Below, in pieces: positions 1 through 7,369 of a stretch of 21,285 nucleotides of DNA. Both the position numbers and the translations under genes were made by a program. Location: positions 1 to 21,285 of the forward strand of contig NZCQ01000026.1 in NCBI GenBank assembly GCA_002688335.1. Reading direction: 5' to 3'. Within the stretch, counting starts at the first letter, position 1. Every line of letters starts with the position of its first letter. Under the pieces are notes generated by a model. It did not search any database. It was given only the letters and a program-made list of their open reading frames with translations, and had not been told where the DNA came from. The stretch is from Candidatus Pacearchaeota archaeon. GTDB taxonomy: Archaea; Nanobdellota; Nanobdellia; Pacearchaeales; GW2011-AR1.

Positions 1-153
1 TAAACATCCTTGAACAAAGTTTTCGATAGGAACAAAAACAGGATTACTTGTCTCATTATTAATAATAACAAAAAATGCTCCAACCCCAACTACAACAACA
101 ATTGCTACTATTATAAAAACAGATATTTGCCCCTTCTTTCTATCAAATCTCAT
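1..153 (-). CDS. Pilin-like secreted/membrane protein, N-terminal fragment
   Basis: The reading frame opens at an ATG at 153 and runs off the left edge, so only the first 51 residues are visible. They begin with a short basic segment ending in KKGQ, followed directly by a long Ile/Val-rich hydrophobic helix (about residues 10-31). This is the pattern of an archaeal class III (prepilin-peptidase) signal peptide, with likely cleavage around the G-Q bond. It lies 11 bp after the stop of the pilin gene on the same strand, so the two are probably co-transcribed and act at the cell surface. KKGQ-type leaders followed by a hydrophobic helix are, from memory, common in Woesearchaeota-like genomes. 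The rest of the protein and its function cannot be judged. Confidence 0.7.
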   Translation of the reverse strand, partial: MRFDRKKGQISVFIIVAIVVVVGVGAFFVIINNETSNPVFVPIENFVQGCL

Positions 154-164
154 CTTATAATAAA

Positions 165-620
165 CTAAATAACAAAACCATCCCTGTCATCACATTCAAA
201 CTCCTTCTGACCATTACTTGACTGGCCTAACAGAATGGGAATGATCTTTACCTCCTCATAATCATTATAACTATATCCTTCAGCAATAAAACTAAATCCC
301 GGATTCACACTCCCACCATTCTCATTGTCAAATCGAACTATCCTAGATCCTCCGCCATCAGTTAATTTCAAATTAAAAGCAAATACGGGAACATTCCCCA
401 CATTTTCAAATCCAAACTCATCCACATTAACAATCCCTTTCAATTTAACATCTAAACAAAATTCATTAACCCTTTTACTATTCCCTGCAATCTCCTTCTC
501 CACAGCTTCATCAACAAATCCTCTAGCCCAAAGCAAAATTATTATAGCTAAAATTATTACAATCATAACAAGTAATATCGTAGATATAACAGGACTTACC
601 GCTTTTTTATTTTCAAACAT
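165..620 (-). CDS. Archaeal type IV pilin-like protein
   Basis: A 151-residue protein that starts with a short charged leader, then KKAVSPVIST and a hydrophobic helix (about residues 11-33). This is the hallmark of archaeal type IV pilins and DUF1628-type secreted proteins: the helix both anchors the protein and packs into the filament core after prepilin peptidase cleavage. The remainder is a soluble, Gly/Asn/Asp-rich domain that reads as beta-rich, with one Cys near residue 55 and one near the C-terminus that could form a disulfide. A TATA-like box (minus strand, 639-650) lies about 25 bp before the ATG, so the mRNA is probably leaderless. The following gene on this strand also encodes a class III leader protein, which suggests a small surface-structure operon. 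Which filament it belongs to cannot be told. Confidence 0.8.
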   Translation of the reverse strand: MFENKKAVSPVISTILLVMIVIILAIIILLWARGFVDEAVEKEIAGNSKRVNEFCLDVKLKGIVNVDEFGFENVGNVPVFAFNLKLTDGGGSRIVRFDNENGGSVNPGFSFIAEGYSYNDYEEVKIIPILLGQSSNGQKEFECDDRDGFVI

Positions 621-638
621 ACAAAATAATAATCTTCT

Positions 639-650
639 GATTTTAAATAG
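639..650 (-). promoter_or_regulatory. TATA box of the pilin gene
   Basis: On the minus strand this reads CTATTTAAAATC, centred about 25 bp before the ATG at 620. The spacing matches an archaeal TATA box serving a leaderless mRNA. Confidence 0.55.
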
Positions 651-667
651 GTTTCTAATTCAATAGC

Positions 668-687
668 TTTGTCCAGAATCGATTTTT
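668..687 (+). repeat. 20-bp dispersed repeat, copy 1
   Basis: TTTGTCCAGAATCGATTTTT. The same 20 bases recur with one change (A to G at base 8) and in the same orientation at 21217-21236. It lies in the 182-bp gap between the pilin and gatA, upstream of the pilin promoter. The core AATCGATT is a palindrome. Nothing else was recognised in this gap. Confidence 0.65.
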
Positions 688-802
688 AATAATATTAATA
701 CCCAAAACCTAAAACTCGCCGTTTAATTTTATCACTTATCAAAATAAAGATCGTAACTGGTTAACAACAAATTAAGATCAAACCCATCATAATTAAAGCA
801 AG

Positions 803-2131
803 TTATTTCTCAAATTCTCTAGCAACCTTAAACAAAAATTTATCCCTCCCCTTTGCAGCAAGAATTTGCATCCCCACTGGAATCCCATCAACATCTCCAA
901 CAGGAATACTAATTCCTGGAATCTCAGCTAAATTAGCCAAAACAGTTAAACTATCATAATTATAACAATCCTCAACACTAATCTTTTCCCCTACCTTATG
1001 GGGCAATCTGGGAACTGTAGGAATAATAATCAAATCATACTTCTTAAAAGCTTTTTCAAATTCCTTCTCAATCAGTTTCTTAGCCTTTAATGCCTTATGA
1101 TAATATCTCCCCCCATGCTCTGCTTTAGTTATCTCACTACCTCCAATAATCCTTCTTAAAACTTCTTCCCCACAAACATCCTCAATCTTCTTCCCATACT
1201 TTCTCCCATCAAATTTCCTCGTCCCAGAGAAAAACTCAGTATAAACAATAGGATAATAAGTTTGAATACCTAAATCAACATAATCTAAATTGAAACTACC
1301 AACATTCCAACTATTTTTCTTTATCACTTCATGAACCCTATCAGTTACTAATTGCCATATCTCTTTATCAGAACTCATATTCAAAACTCCAATCTTCAAA
1401 CCATTCAACTTCCCAACCTTAGCATCAAAATCACGGCTCACGGAATCATTTTCATCCCTTCCTTTTATCAAATCAAAAACAACTTCACAATCTTCAACAT
1501 CATTTCCTAAAGGACCTATTTGATCAAGGCTCATAGACATATCAACTAAACCATATCTACTAACACTGCCATAACTTGGCTTATATCCAACAACACCACA
1601 ATGACTTGCAGGATTCCTTATACTCCCCCCAGTATCACTACCTAAACTAAAATCACAAAATCCTGCAGCAACTCCTGCCGCACTACCACTACTGCTCCCT
1701 CCAGGAATCCTATCACTGGCCCTAGGATTAACACAAACTCCAAAAGCACTATTCTCACCAGTAGCCCCGCAAGCAAACTCATCCATATTAACCATCCCCA
1801 AAACAATAGCATCTTCCTTAATCAATCTATCAATAACTCTAGCATTATACACCCCATTATAACCTTCAAGGGTTTTAGATGCACAACTAATCATCATTCC
1901 TTCAACATTAATATTAGACTTAACCAAAAAACCCAAACCAGCTAACTTCCCACCATCACCATCTTTAATCTTCTTATCAACTTCCTTAGCTTGATCCAAC
2001 GCCTTATCATTTATCTGTAAAACAATATTCATTCCATCATTCTCCTTTTTAATCTTATCCAAGAATCCTTTAATATTATCAACAGCATTCAACTTACCTT
2101 CCTTAATATCTTTAATTTTTTGCTTTATCAT
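803..2131 (-). CDS. gatA: Asp-tRNA(Asn)/Glu-tRNA(Gln) amidotransferase subunit A
   Basis: Amidase-signature glutaminase subunit of GatCAB. It frees ammonia from glutamine and channels it to GatB for conversion of Asp-tRNA(Asn) and/or Glu-tRNA(Gln). The Ser-cisSer-Lys triad is visible: Lys71 in GFLVKSN, the cis-Ser in the GGSSSGSA loop (Ser146) and the nucleophile Ser170 in GSDTGGSIRNP. The spacings (75 and 24 residues) match those I recall for the Staphylococcus enzyme. I start it at the ATG at 2131 (442 residues); an upstream in-frame start at 2164 would be TTG and would overlap gatC. The stop of gatC lies 7 bp before the ATG, so the two are an operon. No gatB is present in this window; GatCAB would need one elsewhere. 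Confidence 0.93.
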   Translation of the reverse strand: MIKQKIKDIKEGKLNAVDNIKGFLDKIKKENDGMNIVLQINDKALDQAKEVDKKIKDGDGGKLAGLGFLVKSNINVEGMMISCASKTLEGYNGVYNARVIDRLIKEDAIVLGMVNMDEFACGATGENSAFGVCVNPRASDRIPGGSSSGSAAGVAAGFCDFSLGSDTGGSIRNPASHCGVVGYKPSYGSVSRYGLVDMSMSLDQIGPLGNDVEDCEVVFDLIKGRDENDSVSRDFDAKVGKLNGLKIGVLNMSSDKEIWQLVTDRVHEVIKKNSWNVGSFNLDYVDLGIQTYYPIVYTEFFSGTRKFDGRKYGKKIEDVCGEEVLRRIIGGSEITKAEHGGRYYHKALKAKKLIEKEFEKAFKKYDLIIIPTVPRLPHKVGEKISVEDCYNYDSLTVLANLAEIPGISIPVGDVDGIPVGMQILAAKGRDKFLFKVAREFEK

Positions 2132-2138
2132 CTTAAAA

Positions 2139-2399
2139 TCATTTCCAACTCCCCTTCTCAGCAATTATAAAATCTCCATCACTATCAGGAGCATTACTCA
2201 AAAACTTCTCCTTAAATCCGACACATTCCTTGCCCTGATCTTCAAGATCTAAAGATCTTGAACCTATCTTCCTTTCCCCCCTATCAAACTCCCCTCTATC
2301 CACAAATCCTTCTTCTCCTTCAATTCCTCCAAGAGCCTTTGAAAATTTATCAAGAATTCGCTTAGCTTCTTTCTCCACTTGTTTTACATCAACACCCAT
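2139..2399 (-). CDS. gatC: Amidotransferase subunit C, archaeal type
   Basis: An 86-residue protein located directly before gatA. The N-terminal helix (VKQVEKEAKRILDKFSKAL) and the C-terminal segment FLSNAPDSDGDFIIAEKG match the start and end of archaeal GatC, which clamps GatA to GatB in the transamidosome. The middle (about residues 30-55) is poorly conserved and contains two RGE-type repeats plus a stretch encoded by a strong DNA palindrome (2241-2262), which may be an insertion. A TATA-like AT box around 2418-2430 lies 20-30 bp before the ATG, so the mRNA is probably leaderless. The call rests on the C-terminal motif and the position next to gatA; the sequence is otherwise divergent. Confidence 0.8.
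   Translation of the reverse strand: MGVDVKQVEKEAKRILDKFSKALGGIEGEEGFVDRGEFDRGERKIGSRSLDLEDQGKECVGFKEKFLSNAPDSDGDFIIAEKGSWK
2241..2262. repeat. Palindrome inside gatC
   Basis: Arms TTCAAGATCT and AGATCTTGAA are perfectly complementary over 10 bp with only AA between them. It encodes part of the variable middle of GatC, and a purine-rich minus-strand stretch (about 2263-2302) lies next to it in the upstream direction of the gene. Confidence 0.6.
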
Positions 2400-2452
2400 T
2401 GATAATACACAAATTAAAAGTATTTAAGATTAATCATTAAAGAGAATCTTTA

Positions 2453-2540
2453 GTTACCATATAACCTAATCTTAATATACTAAGTAACAGATTTATGTAA
2501 CCATATACCAAAACATTTATATACTTAGTAACATATAACT
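2453..2540 (+). promoter_or_regulatory. Promoter/operator region with two 44-bp imperfect tandem repeats
   Basis: Two copies of a roughly 44-bp unit (2453-2496 and 2497-2540) agree at about three quarters of positions. Each starts GTWACCATATA and carries ATACTWAGTAACA 22 bp further in. The second unit holds the probable TATA box (TTTATATA, about 2517-2524), around 25 bp before the ATG at 2546. The ACTTAGTAAC site at 2523-2532 lies between TATA box and start codon, where a repressor would block transcription. The same ten bases lie in the same place upstream of the gene at 17049. Autoregulation by the module's own proteins is plausible but inferred. Confidence 0.55.
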
Positions 2541-2545
2541 CTTAT

Positions 2546-2941
2546 ATGAAAAAAGAAGACCATATAAATGCATATAATGAACACAGAGACACACTAAATT
2601 GGGCAATCAACAAAGGAACATCAAAATCTCAAAGGACAATAGGAATTCATGCTTCTAGAGCCATAATAGAATTATTCTCTGCATATCTACATGAAAAGAG
2701 CCTTATAAGTATAGGATTCCAGATAAATCACAGGTGGTTTAAATCAGATAAAGTTTCAGAAAGGTTTCCAGATTTCGAATTAAAAGATTTAATTATTAAA
2801 AAATTAATTGATCTTGAATTACTAGCAGAAAACCTCATTTATGGATCACCAAAAAAAGAAGATGAAATAAAAAATATACTAAAAAAGTTTAATGAAATTG
2901 AGAGAATGTTAATAAATATAATAAAAGAAAATGAAAGATAA
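2546..2941 (+). CDS. HEPN-domain protein (probable toxin of a HEPN/MNT pair)
   Basis: A 131-residue, helix-rich protein without membrane segments. HEPN proteins are small four-helix RNases whose active site is an Arg-x4-6-His motif; here R30-TIGI-H35 fits, and the LIYGSP segment near residue 97 resembles a conserved HEPN helix end. The partner gene begins inside its last 11 bases and encodes a minimal nucleotidyltransferase, the classic HEPN/MNT toxin-antitoxin arrangement in which the nucleotidyltransferase inactivates the RNase, by adenylylation in the studied cases. The mRNA is probably leaderless. The family call depends mostly on the partner and the motif: R-x4-H lies closer to the N-terminus than in typical HepT, so it may be a divergent subfamily. 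Confidence 0.6.
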   Translation: MKKEDHINAYNEHRDTLNWAINKGTSKSQRTIGIHASRAIIELFSAYLHEKSLISIGFQINHRWFKSDKVSERFPDFELKDLIIKKLIDLELLAENLIYGSPKKEDEIKNILKKFNEIERMLINIIKENER

Positions 2942-3548
2942 AAGAAATAAATTAATAGCATATGCACTAGATTTTGCATCATACCTAATAGAAAACATCC
3001 CAAACATAGATCGAGCTATTTTATTTGGATCAGTAGTTTCAAATGAATTTGATGAAGAAAGTGATATAGACATTTTTATAGATACTGATGAAAAAGAAAA
3101 AGACATAAAGAACGTATTAAAAGAGTATGAAAACTCTAGGGGAGAAAATTGGAAATTCAAGGGGATATCAAATTCTTTATCATTAAAAATAGGAAGATTA
3201 GATAACTGGCCAACATTAAAAAGAAGCATCCAAAGTAATGGACTATTATTATTCGGAAAATATAAGGAAATTCCAGAGAAAGTGGAAACCTATTTATTAT
3301 TTATCTTAAGTTTCGATAAAATCACGAGAATGAAAAAAGTTAGTTTATGGAGATCACTATACGGATATAAACAAAAAATCAGAAAAAAAGAGTATACAAA
3401 AGAGGGTTTAATAAAAGAATTAAATGGGAGAAAATTAGAAAGAGGAATAATCCTGATTCCTTCTGAAAATGAAAGAAAATTTAAGGATTTTTTAATCAAA
3501 AATAAAATTACCTATAAATTAATAGAAATCTGGACTGATGAATTGTGA
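2931..3548 (+). CDS. Minimal nucleotidyltransferase (antitoxin of the HEPN/MNT pair)
   Basis: A 205-residue protein. The N-terminal third has the DNA polymerase beta-like signature: LFGSVVSNEF followed by SDIDIFI, i.e. G33-S34 and the metal-binding D45/D47 pair. It overlaps the HEPN gene by 11 bases, implying translational coupling and balanced amounts. The C-terminal ~95 residues form a separate Lys-rich alpha/beta region (KKVSLWRSLYGYKQKIRKKEY onward) that minimal MntA proteins lack; it may bind the partner or RNA. By analogy it would attach NMP to the HEPN protein to silence it. Nucleotide specificity cannot be seen. Confidence 0.75.
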   Translation: MKDKRNKLIAYALDFASYLIENIPNIDRAILFGSVVSNEFDEESDIDIFIDTDEKEKDIKNVLKEYENSRGENWKFKGISNSLSLKIGRLDNWPTLKRSIQSNGLLLFGKYKEIPEKVETYLLFILSFDKITRMKKVSLWRSLYGYKQKIRKKEYTKEGLIKELNGRKLERGIILIPSENERKFKDFLIKNKITYKLIEIWTDEL

Positions 3549-3673
3549 TAGGAGTCATACTTTATTTAATCTTCTCAGCTCTATCATAGCTATCTAAAAA
3601 CAAATTCTTCAGTAAAGATATTTAAGACCAATCCTGACAAAATATTAATAAACTAGCTCAGTATTATTAACTA

Positions 3674-4834
3674 ATGAATAAACCAGATTACCGCGGAGGA
3701 AGTATCTTAAATTTAGTGAGCTCAATAAGCAGAGCAAATAAGGTTAAGATCAAGTATAAGCCGCTAAAAATACTACCTCCATCAGAACTAGAGAATTCAA
3801 AAAACACAATCTTATTAGTGATAGACGGATTGGGATATGATTACTTAATGAAACACGGAAAAGATACTATCTTTAAAGAAAACCTTAAAGGAAAGATGAC
3901 CAGCGTATTCCCAACAAGTACTGCTGCAGCAATGACGGGGATTTGGACAGGGACCGCTCCAAAAGAACTAGGAATGACTGGATGGCACATATTTATGAAA
4001 GAATTTGGGACCATCATTACATCACTCCCATACATATCAAAAATAGATCCAAAATTCTCCATGAGCAATTCATCAGAGATACAAAAAGTTTTCAACATTA
4101 AACCACTAATAACAGAATTCAAATCACAAACATACTTTCTGTTAAAGAACAACGTTATCAATTCAGAATTCACAAAATCAGTCTCTGGAAAATCAAAAAG
4201 AATAGAATTCAAAAATTTTAATGATCTTACAAGAAAGATAAAAAAGACCATAAATTCAAACAATAGAAAAAAATTCGTTTTTTGTTATTATGCAGATCAC
4301 GATTCTATTGCCCATAAAAAAGGAATTGAAAGTAAAAAAGTTTTAGAACATTTCAAGAAATTAAACAAAAAATTAACTTCATTTACAAGATCATTAAAAG
4401 GTACAAATACTACCTTAATAATAACAGCAGATCATGGACAAATTCAAATACCAAGAAACAAGCTAATCAATTTAGAAAAGCATCCAAAACTAAAGGAAAC
4501 ATTAGTAATGCCCTTATGCGGAGAACACAGATTCGCATATTGTTATGTCAAACCACAAAAAGAGAAAGAATTCTTAAAGTATGTAAAAACAAAATTGAAG
4601 AACCATTGCACAGCCCATAAAAGTGAAGATCTAATAAAAAAAGAATATTTTGGATTGTTTAAAGAACATAAAAGTTTAAGGGATAGAATAGGAAACTATA
4701 CGTTAATAATGAAAGAAGATTACGCCATATACAATAAATTCCCATACAAAGAAAATAAGGAATATAATATTGGAGACCATGGAGGACTTTCAGATGAAGA
4801 ACTGTATGTTCCATTGATTGTTATTAAAAGATAA
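3674..4834 (+). CDS. Type I phosphodiesterase / nucleotide pyrophosphatase family protein
   Basis: A 386-residue alkaline-phosphatase-superfamily hydrolase. The metal and nucleophile positions can be read: D51 in VIDGLGYD, the nucleophile Thr in FPTSTAAA (T81/T83), D208/H209 and H214 in ADHDSIAH, D253-H254 in TADHG, and H369 in GDHGG. This set matches the nucleotide pyrophosphatase/phosphodiesterase family with two zinc ions. No signal peptide or membrane segment is evident, so it probably acts in the cytoplasm. The substrate (nucleotide, phospholipid headgroup or sugar phosphate) cannot be decided. It has its own promoter: an AT box at about 3640-3652 is 25 bp before the ATG. The 125-bp gap before it shows nothing else. 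Confidence 0.83.
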   Translation: MNKPDYRGGSILNLVSSISRANKVKIKYKPLKILPPSELENSKNTILLVIDGLGYDYLMKHGKDTIFKENLKGKMTSVFPTSTAAAMTGIWTGTAPKELGMTGWHIFMKEFGTIITSLPYISKIDPKFSMSNSSEIQKVFNIKPLITEFKSQTYFLLKNNVINSEFTKSVSGKSKRIEFKNFNDLTRKIKKTINSNNRKKFVFCYYADHDSIAHKKGIESKKVLEHFKKLNKKLTSFTRSLKGTNTTLIITADHGQIQIPRNKLINLEKHPKLKETLVMPLCGEHRFAYCYVKPQKEKEFLKYVKTKLKNHCTAHKSEDLIKKEYFGLFKEHKSLRDRIGNYTLIMKEDYAIYNKFPYKENKEYNIGDHGGLSDEELYVPLIVIKR

Positions 4835-4897
4835 TTCCCCATACCCTCGTTCAAATCAAATCCAAAATCTTATAAACTTCCCATCTTTAATAGAAAC

Positions 4898-5119
4898 ATG
4901 AAAGAAATACTTGTCAAATTGGACATACCATCAGAGTTTGAAGACGCATTCGAAGCAGCACTAGAGAAAGCCCTAACTAAAGTTTCAAAAGAAATACAAT
5001 TTTCTATCGCCGATGAAATACTTAAAAACTCAGAGTTTACTGAAGGGGATGCGAATAGATTGGGAGAACAAGCCAAACAAAATAGATTGAATGAATTGAA
5101 ATCAAAAGACATTATATGA
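4898..5119 (+). CDS. VapB-like antitoxin
   Basis: A 73-residue acidic, helical protein (IPSEFEDAFEAALEKALTKV, then FTEGDANRLGEQAK). Similar short proteins with an IPxEFE start and a T-E-x-D-x-x-x-LG motif precede PIN-domain toxins in many archaea. The last four bases overlap the PIN gene in an ATGA arrangement, so the two are translated together. A TATA box (4870-4876) is about 25 bp before the ATG, indicating a leaderless bicistronic mRNA. It probably neutralises the PIN RNase through its C-terminal half. The DNA-binding fold is not obvious from sequence. Confidence 0.7.
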   Translation: MKEILVKLDIPSEFEDAFEAALEKALTKVSKEIQFSIADEILKNSEFTEGDANRLGEQAKQNRLNELKSKDII

Positions 5120-5520
5120 TGAGATTAGTAATAGACACAAATAAACTATTCACATTTTTCTGGAAAGGCTCTCTCATTAAAAAACTATCCTTGGCCGGAC
5201 ATTCTTTATTCTCTCCAGAATTGGCTTTGGAAGAATTGGATCGCAACAAAGAAGAAATTATTACTAAAGCAAATATATCAGAAAAAGAATTTCAATTTTT
5301 GAAAAACATACTAAAAAACAATGTCGCATTTATTCCATTTGAAAAATATCACGAACACATACCAAGGGCTCTAGAATTACTTAAAGATAATGCAAAAGAC
5401 ATCGACTTCCTAGCATTAGCTATGTACCTAAGATCTCCAATAATATCTGATGACAGAGAACTTAAAAACCAATCAGAAATTAGAGTGTTCAATAATGAAG
5501 AACTTGGAGAATTAATTTAA
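5116..5520 (+). CDS. PIN-domain ribonuclease (VapC-like toxin)
   Basis: A 134-residue PIN domain. Acidic residues in the usual order are visible: D in LVIDTN near the N-terminus, E in LALEELDRN, D in KDIDFLALA and the DD in ISDDREL. These form the Mg2+ site of a VapC-type endoribonuclease. Two ATGs in tandem (5116 and 5119) can start it; the first gives the ATGA overlap with the antitoxin, and the protein differs only by one Met. It ends 3 bp before the stop of the convergent aspS gene. The RNA target is unknown. Confidence 0.83.
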   Translation: MMRLVIDTNKLFTFFWKGSLIKKLSLAGHSLFSPELALEELDRNKEEIITKANISEKEFQFLKNILKNNVAFIPFEKYHEHIPRALELLKDNAKDIDFLALAMYLRSPIISDDRELKNQSEIRVFNNEELGELI

Positions 5521-5523
5521 ATC

Positions 5524-6918
5524 CTATTTCTTCTTCCCACCCTTCTTTTTCTCAACACCAACTCCAACTTCCTTCAACTGCTTACCATCCACTTCTGAAG
5601 GAGCATCCAACATAACATCTCTAGCTTCCTTATTTTTAGGATAAGCTATAACCTCCCTAATAGAATCTTCACCAGCCATAATCTGAATCAATCTATCAAA
5701 TCCTAAAGCAATCCCCCCATGGGGCGGAGCCCCAAAACTTAAAGCATCTAACAAAAACCCAAACTTATCTCTTGCCTCTCTCTTCGAGATTTTCAATATA
5801 TCAAAAATCTTCTCCTGTATCTCAGAATCATGAATTCTAACACTCCCTCCACCAATCTCCACCCCATTCAAAACAACATCATACGCAACACTCTTAGATT
5901 TATCATTAAAATCTAACTTATTCTTCCCAACCTTCGGCATAGTAAAAGGATGATGAACACTCTTATGCCTCTTATCTTCCTTACTATATTCAAAAAGAGG
6001 AAAATCAACAACCCAACAAAAAGCAAACTCATTTTTATTAGTCTTATCTTTCCTCAAATCAGGAGCATCATTTCCATATTCCTTCATAGCCTCATCATAA
6101 CTAATTCTCTTAAACGGCGTTTTAATTTCAACATTCAAAGCCTTCTTAAAAACATATGCCAACATCTTCTCTATAACTTCAATAATATCATCTTGCTCGA
6201 TAAAACTCATTTCAACATCAACCTGCGTAAACTCTGGCTGCCTATCACTTCTTAAATCCTCGTCCCTAAAACATCTAGCTATCTGAACATACCTATCCAA
6301 TCCTGCAACCTGAGATAACTGCTTAAATAATTGAGGACTTTGCGGAAGAGCATAAAACTTCCCCTTAAAATTCCTACTAGGAACAATATAATCTCTAGCC
6401 CCCTCAGGAGTTGATTTTGCTAATATAGGAGTCTCAACCTCAACAAATTTCTCATCATGAAAAAAATCTCTAACAGCCCTCAAGGTATCACTTCTTAATA
6501 TCAAATTCTTTTGCATCCTACTACTCCTTAAATCCAAAAACCTATACTTCAATCTCAGATCCTCATTCTCGATATCTTCATTAATCTCAAAAGGCAACGG
6601 CTTACATTCACTCAAAACATCTAACTTATTAATAAACAGCTCAACTTTGCCACTCTCCATGTCCTTATTCTCAGTTCCCTTAGGTCTCTTATTAACTTCT
6701 CCTTCAACAAGAACGCAACTCTCCCTAGTCAATCTCTTAGCTTTATCAAAATCATCATTGCTCTTCACTATCACTGACTGAATCTTTCCATATCTATCTC
6801 TCAAATTCAAAAAGATAACCTTCCCATGCTCTCTAATAACATCCACCCAACCACAAAGTCTTATCTTTTTCCCAACTAGCTTTTCATTAACTTCTCCAAG
6901 ATTATAATCTCTTAACAT
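5524..6918 (-). CDS. aspS: Aspartyl-tRNA synthetase, bacterial type, lacking the GAD domain; probably non-discriminating
   Basis: A 464-residue class II synthetase: OB-fold anticodon domain (about 1-105), then motif 1, motif 2 (FRDEDLRSDRQPEFTQVDVE) and motif 3 (GIALGFDRL). The STPEGARDY, GGGSVRIH and REVIAYPK motifs identify the bacterial family, so the gene probably came from bacteria. Bacterial AspRS is usually near 590 residues; here the chain passes from YDEAMKEYGNDAPDLR straight to WVVDFPLFEY, so the GAD insertion is absent. The anticodon domain has H31 and G81, the residues associated with recognition of both tRNA(Asp) and tRNA(Asn) in Pseudomonas AspRS. With gatA and gatC nearby, this supports tRNA-dependent Asn formation. 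The C-terminus ends in a Lys/Gly-rich tail. A TATA box (about 6939-6947) fits a leaderless mRNA. Confidence 0.93.
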   Translation of the reverse strand: MLRDYNLGEVNEKLVGKKIRLCGWVDVIREHGKVIFLNLRDRYGKIQSVIVKSNDDFDKAKRLTRESCVLVEGEVNKRPKGTENKDMESGKVELFINKLDVLSECKPLPFEINEDIENEDLRLKYRFLDLRSSRMQKNLILRSDTLRAVRDFFHDEKFVEVETPILAKSTPEGARDYIVPSRNFKGKFYALPQSPQLFKQLSQVAGLDRYVQIARCFRDEDLRSDRQPEFTQVDVEMSFIEQDDIIEVIEKMLAYVFKKALNVEIKTPFKRISYDEAMKEYGNDAPDLRKDKTNKNEFAFCWVVDFPLFEYSKEDKRHKSVHHPFTMPKVGKNKLDFNDKSKSVAYDVVLNGVEIGGGSVRIHDSEIQEKIFDILKISKREARDKFGFLLDALSFGAPPHGGIALGFDRLIQIMAGEDSIREVIAYPKNKEARDVMLDAPSEVDGKQLKEVGVGVEKKKGGKKK

Positions 6919-6955
6919 AAAAATACATCTTTTAGTTGTTTATAAATTTATTCAA

Positions 6956-7300
6956 TCAAACCTTCTGAACCTTCTTCTTAAGTTCCACTATCCTCTTCTT
7001 CTTTTCCCTAATATCTCCTATTCTTTCCTCTAACTTACTCTCAAACACCTTATGAGTTATAATCGAGATTAAATAAAAAACAAAAACAATTCCAATAAAA
7101 GAATACACCATAGTTATTATCTTTCCCAAATCCGTCTGAGGAGTTAAATCACCATAGCCAATAGTTGTTGCAGTTATAACTAAGAAATATGCAGAATCCA
7201 GATATCCCCAACCCTCAACTTGATGATAAAGATAAACTCCTCCAACCAAAAGCAAGACATAAACAAGCACTATAATCAATGAGTGTATTCTAAACTTCAT
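6956..7300 (-). CDS. Two-TM potassium channel
   Basis: A 114-residue KcsA-like channel subunit: TM1 about residues 7-26, a pore helix, the K+ selectivity filter TIGYGD (46-51), TM2 about 60-82, and a charged, coiled-coil-like cytoplasmic tail (87-114) that could hold the tetramer together. There is no ligand-binding (RCK) domain, so gating is unknown. I start it at the ATG at 7300 because GAGGT lies 5 bases before it; the longer frame starts with TTG at 7333, inside the TATA box region (7332-7345). This is one of few genes here with a clear Shine-Dalgarno. It lies 37 bp upstream of aspS on the same strand. Confidence 0.9.
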   Translation of the reverse strand: MKFRIHSLIIVLVYVLLLVGGVYLYHQVEGWGYLDSAYFLVITATTIGYGDLTPQTDLGKIITMVYSFIGIVFVFYLISIITHKVFESKLEERIGDIREKKKRIVELKKKVQKV

Positions 7301-7369
7301 TTCAACCTCTTTTTTATTTACAACAATCAACAATTTATAAATATAGCGGAAATCTTCTTCTCTCCCTTA

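Noticed and set aside
325..666. Open frame on the plus strand opposite the pilin gene
   Set aside because: Low-complexity Ser/Thr/Asn-rich translation, antisense to a gene with clear pilin features; no promoter or ribosome site.
5710..5735. CCCCATGGGG palindrome in aspS
   Set aside because: It falls in the codons for the conserved APPHGGI motif, so the protein explains it.
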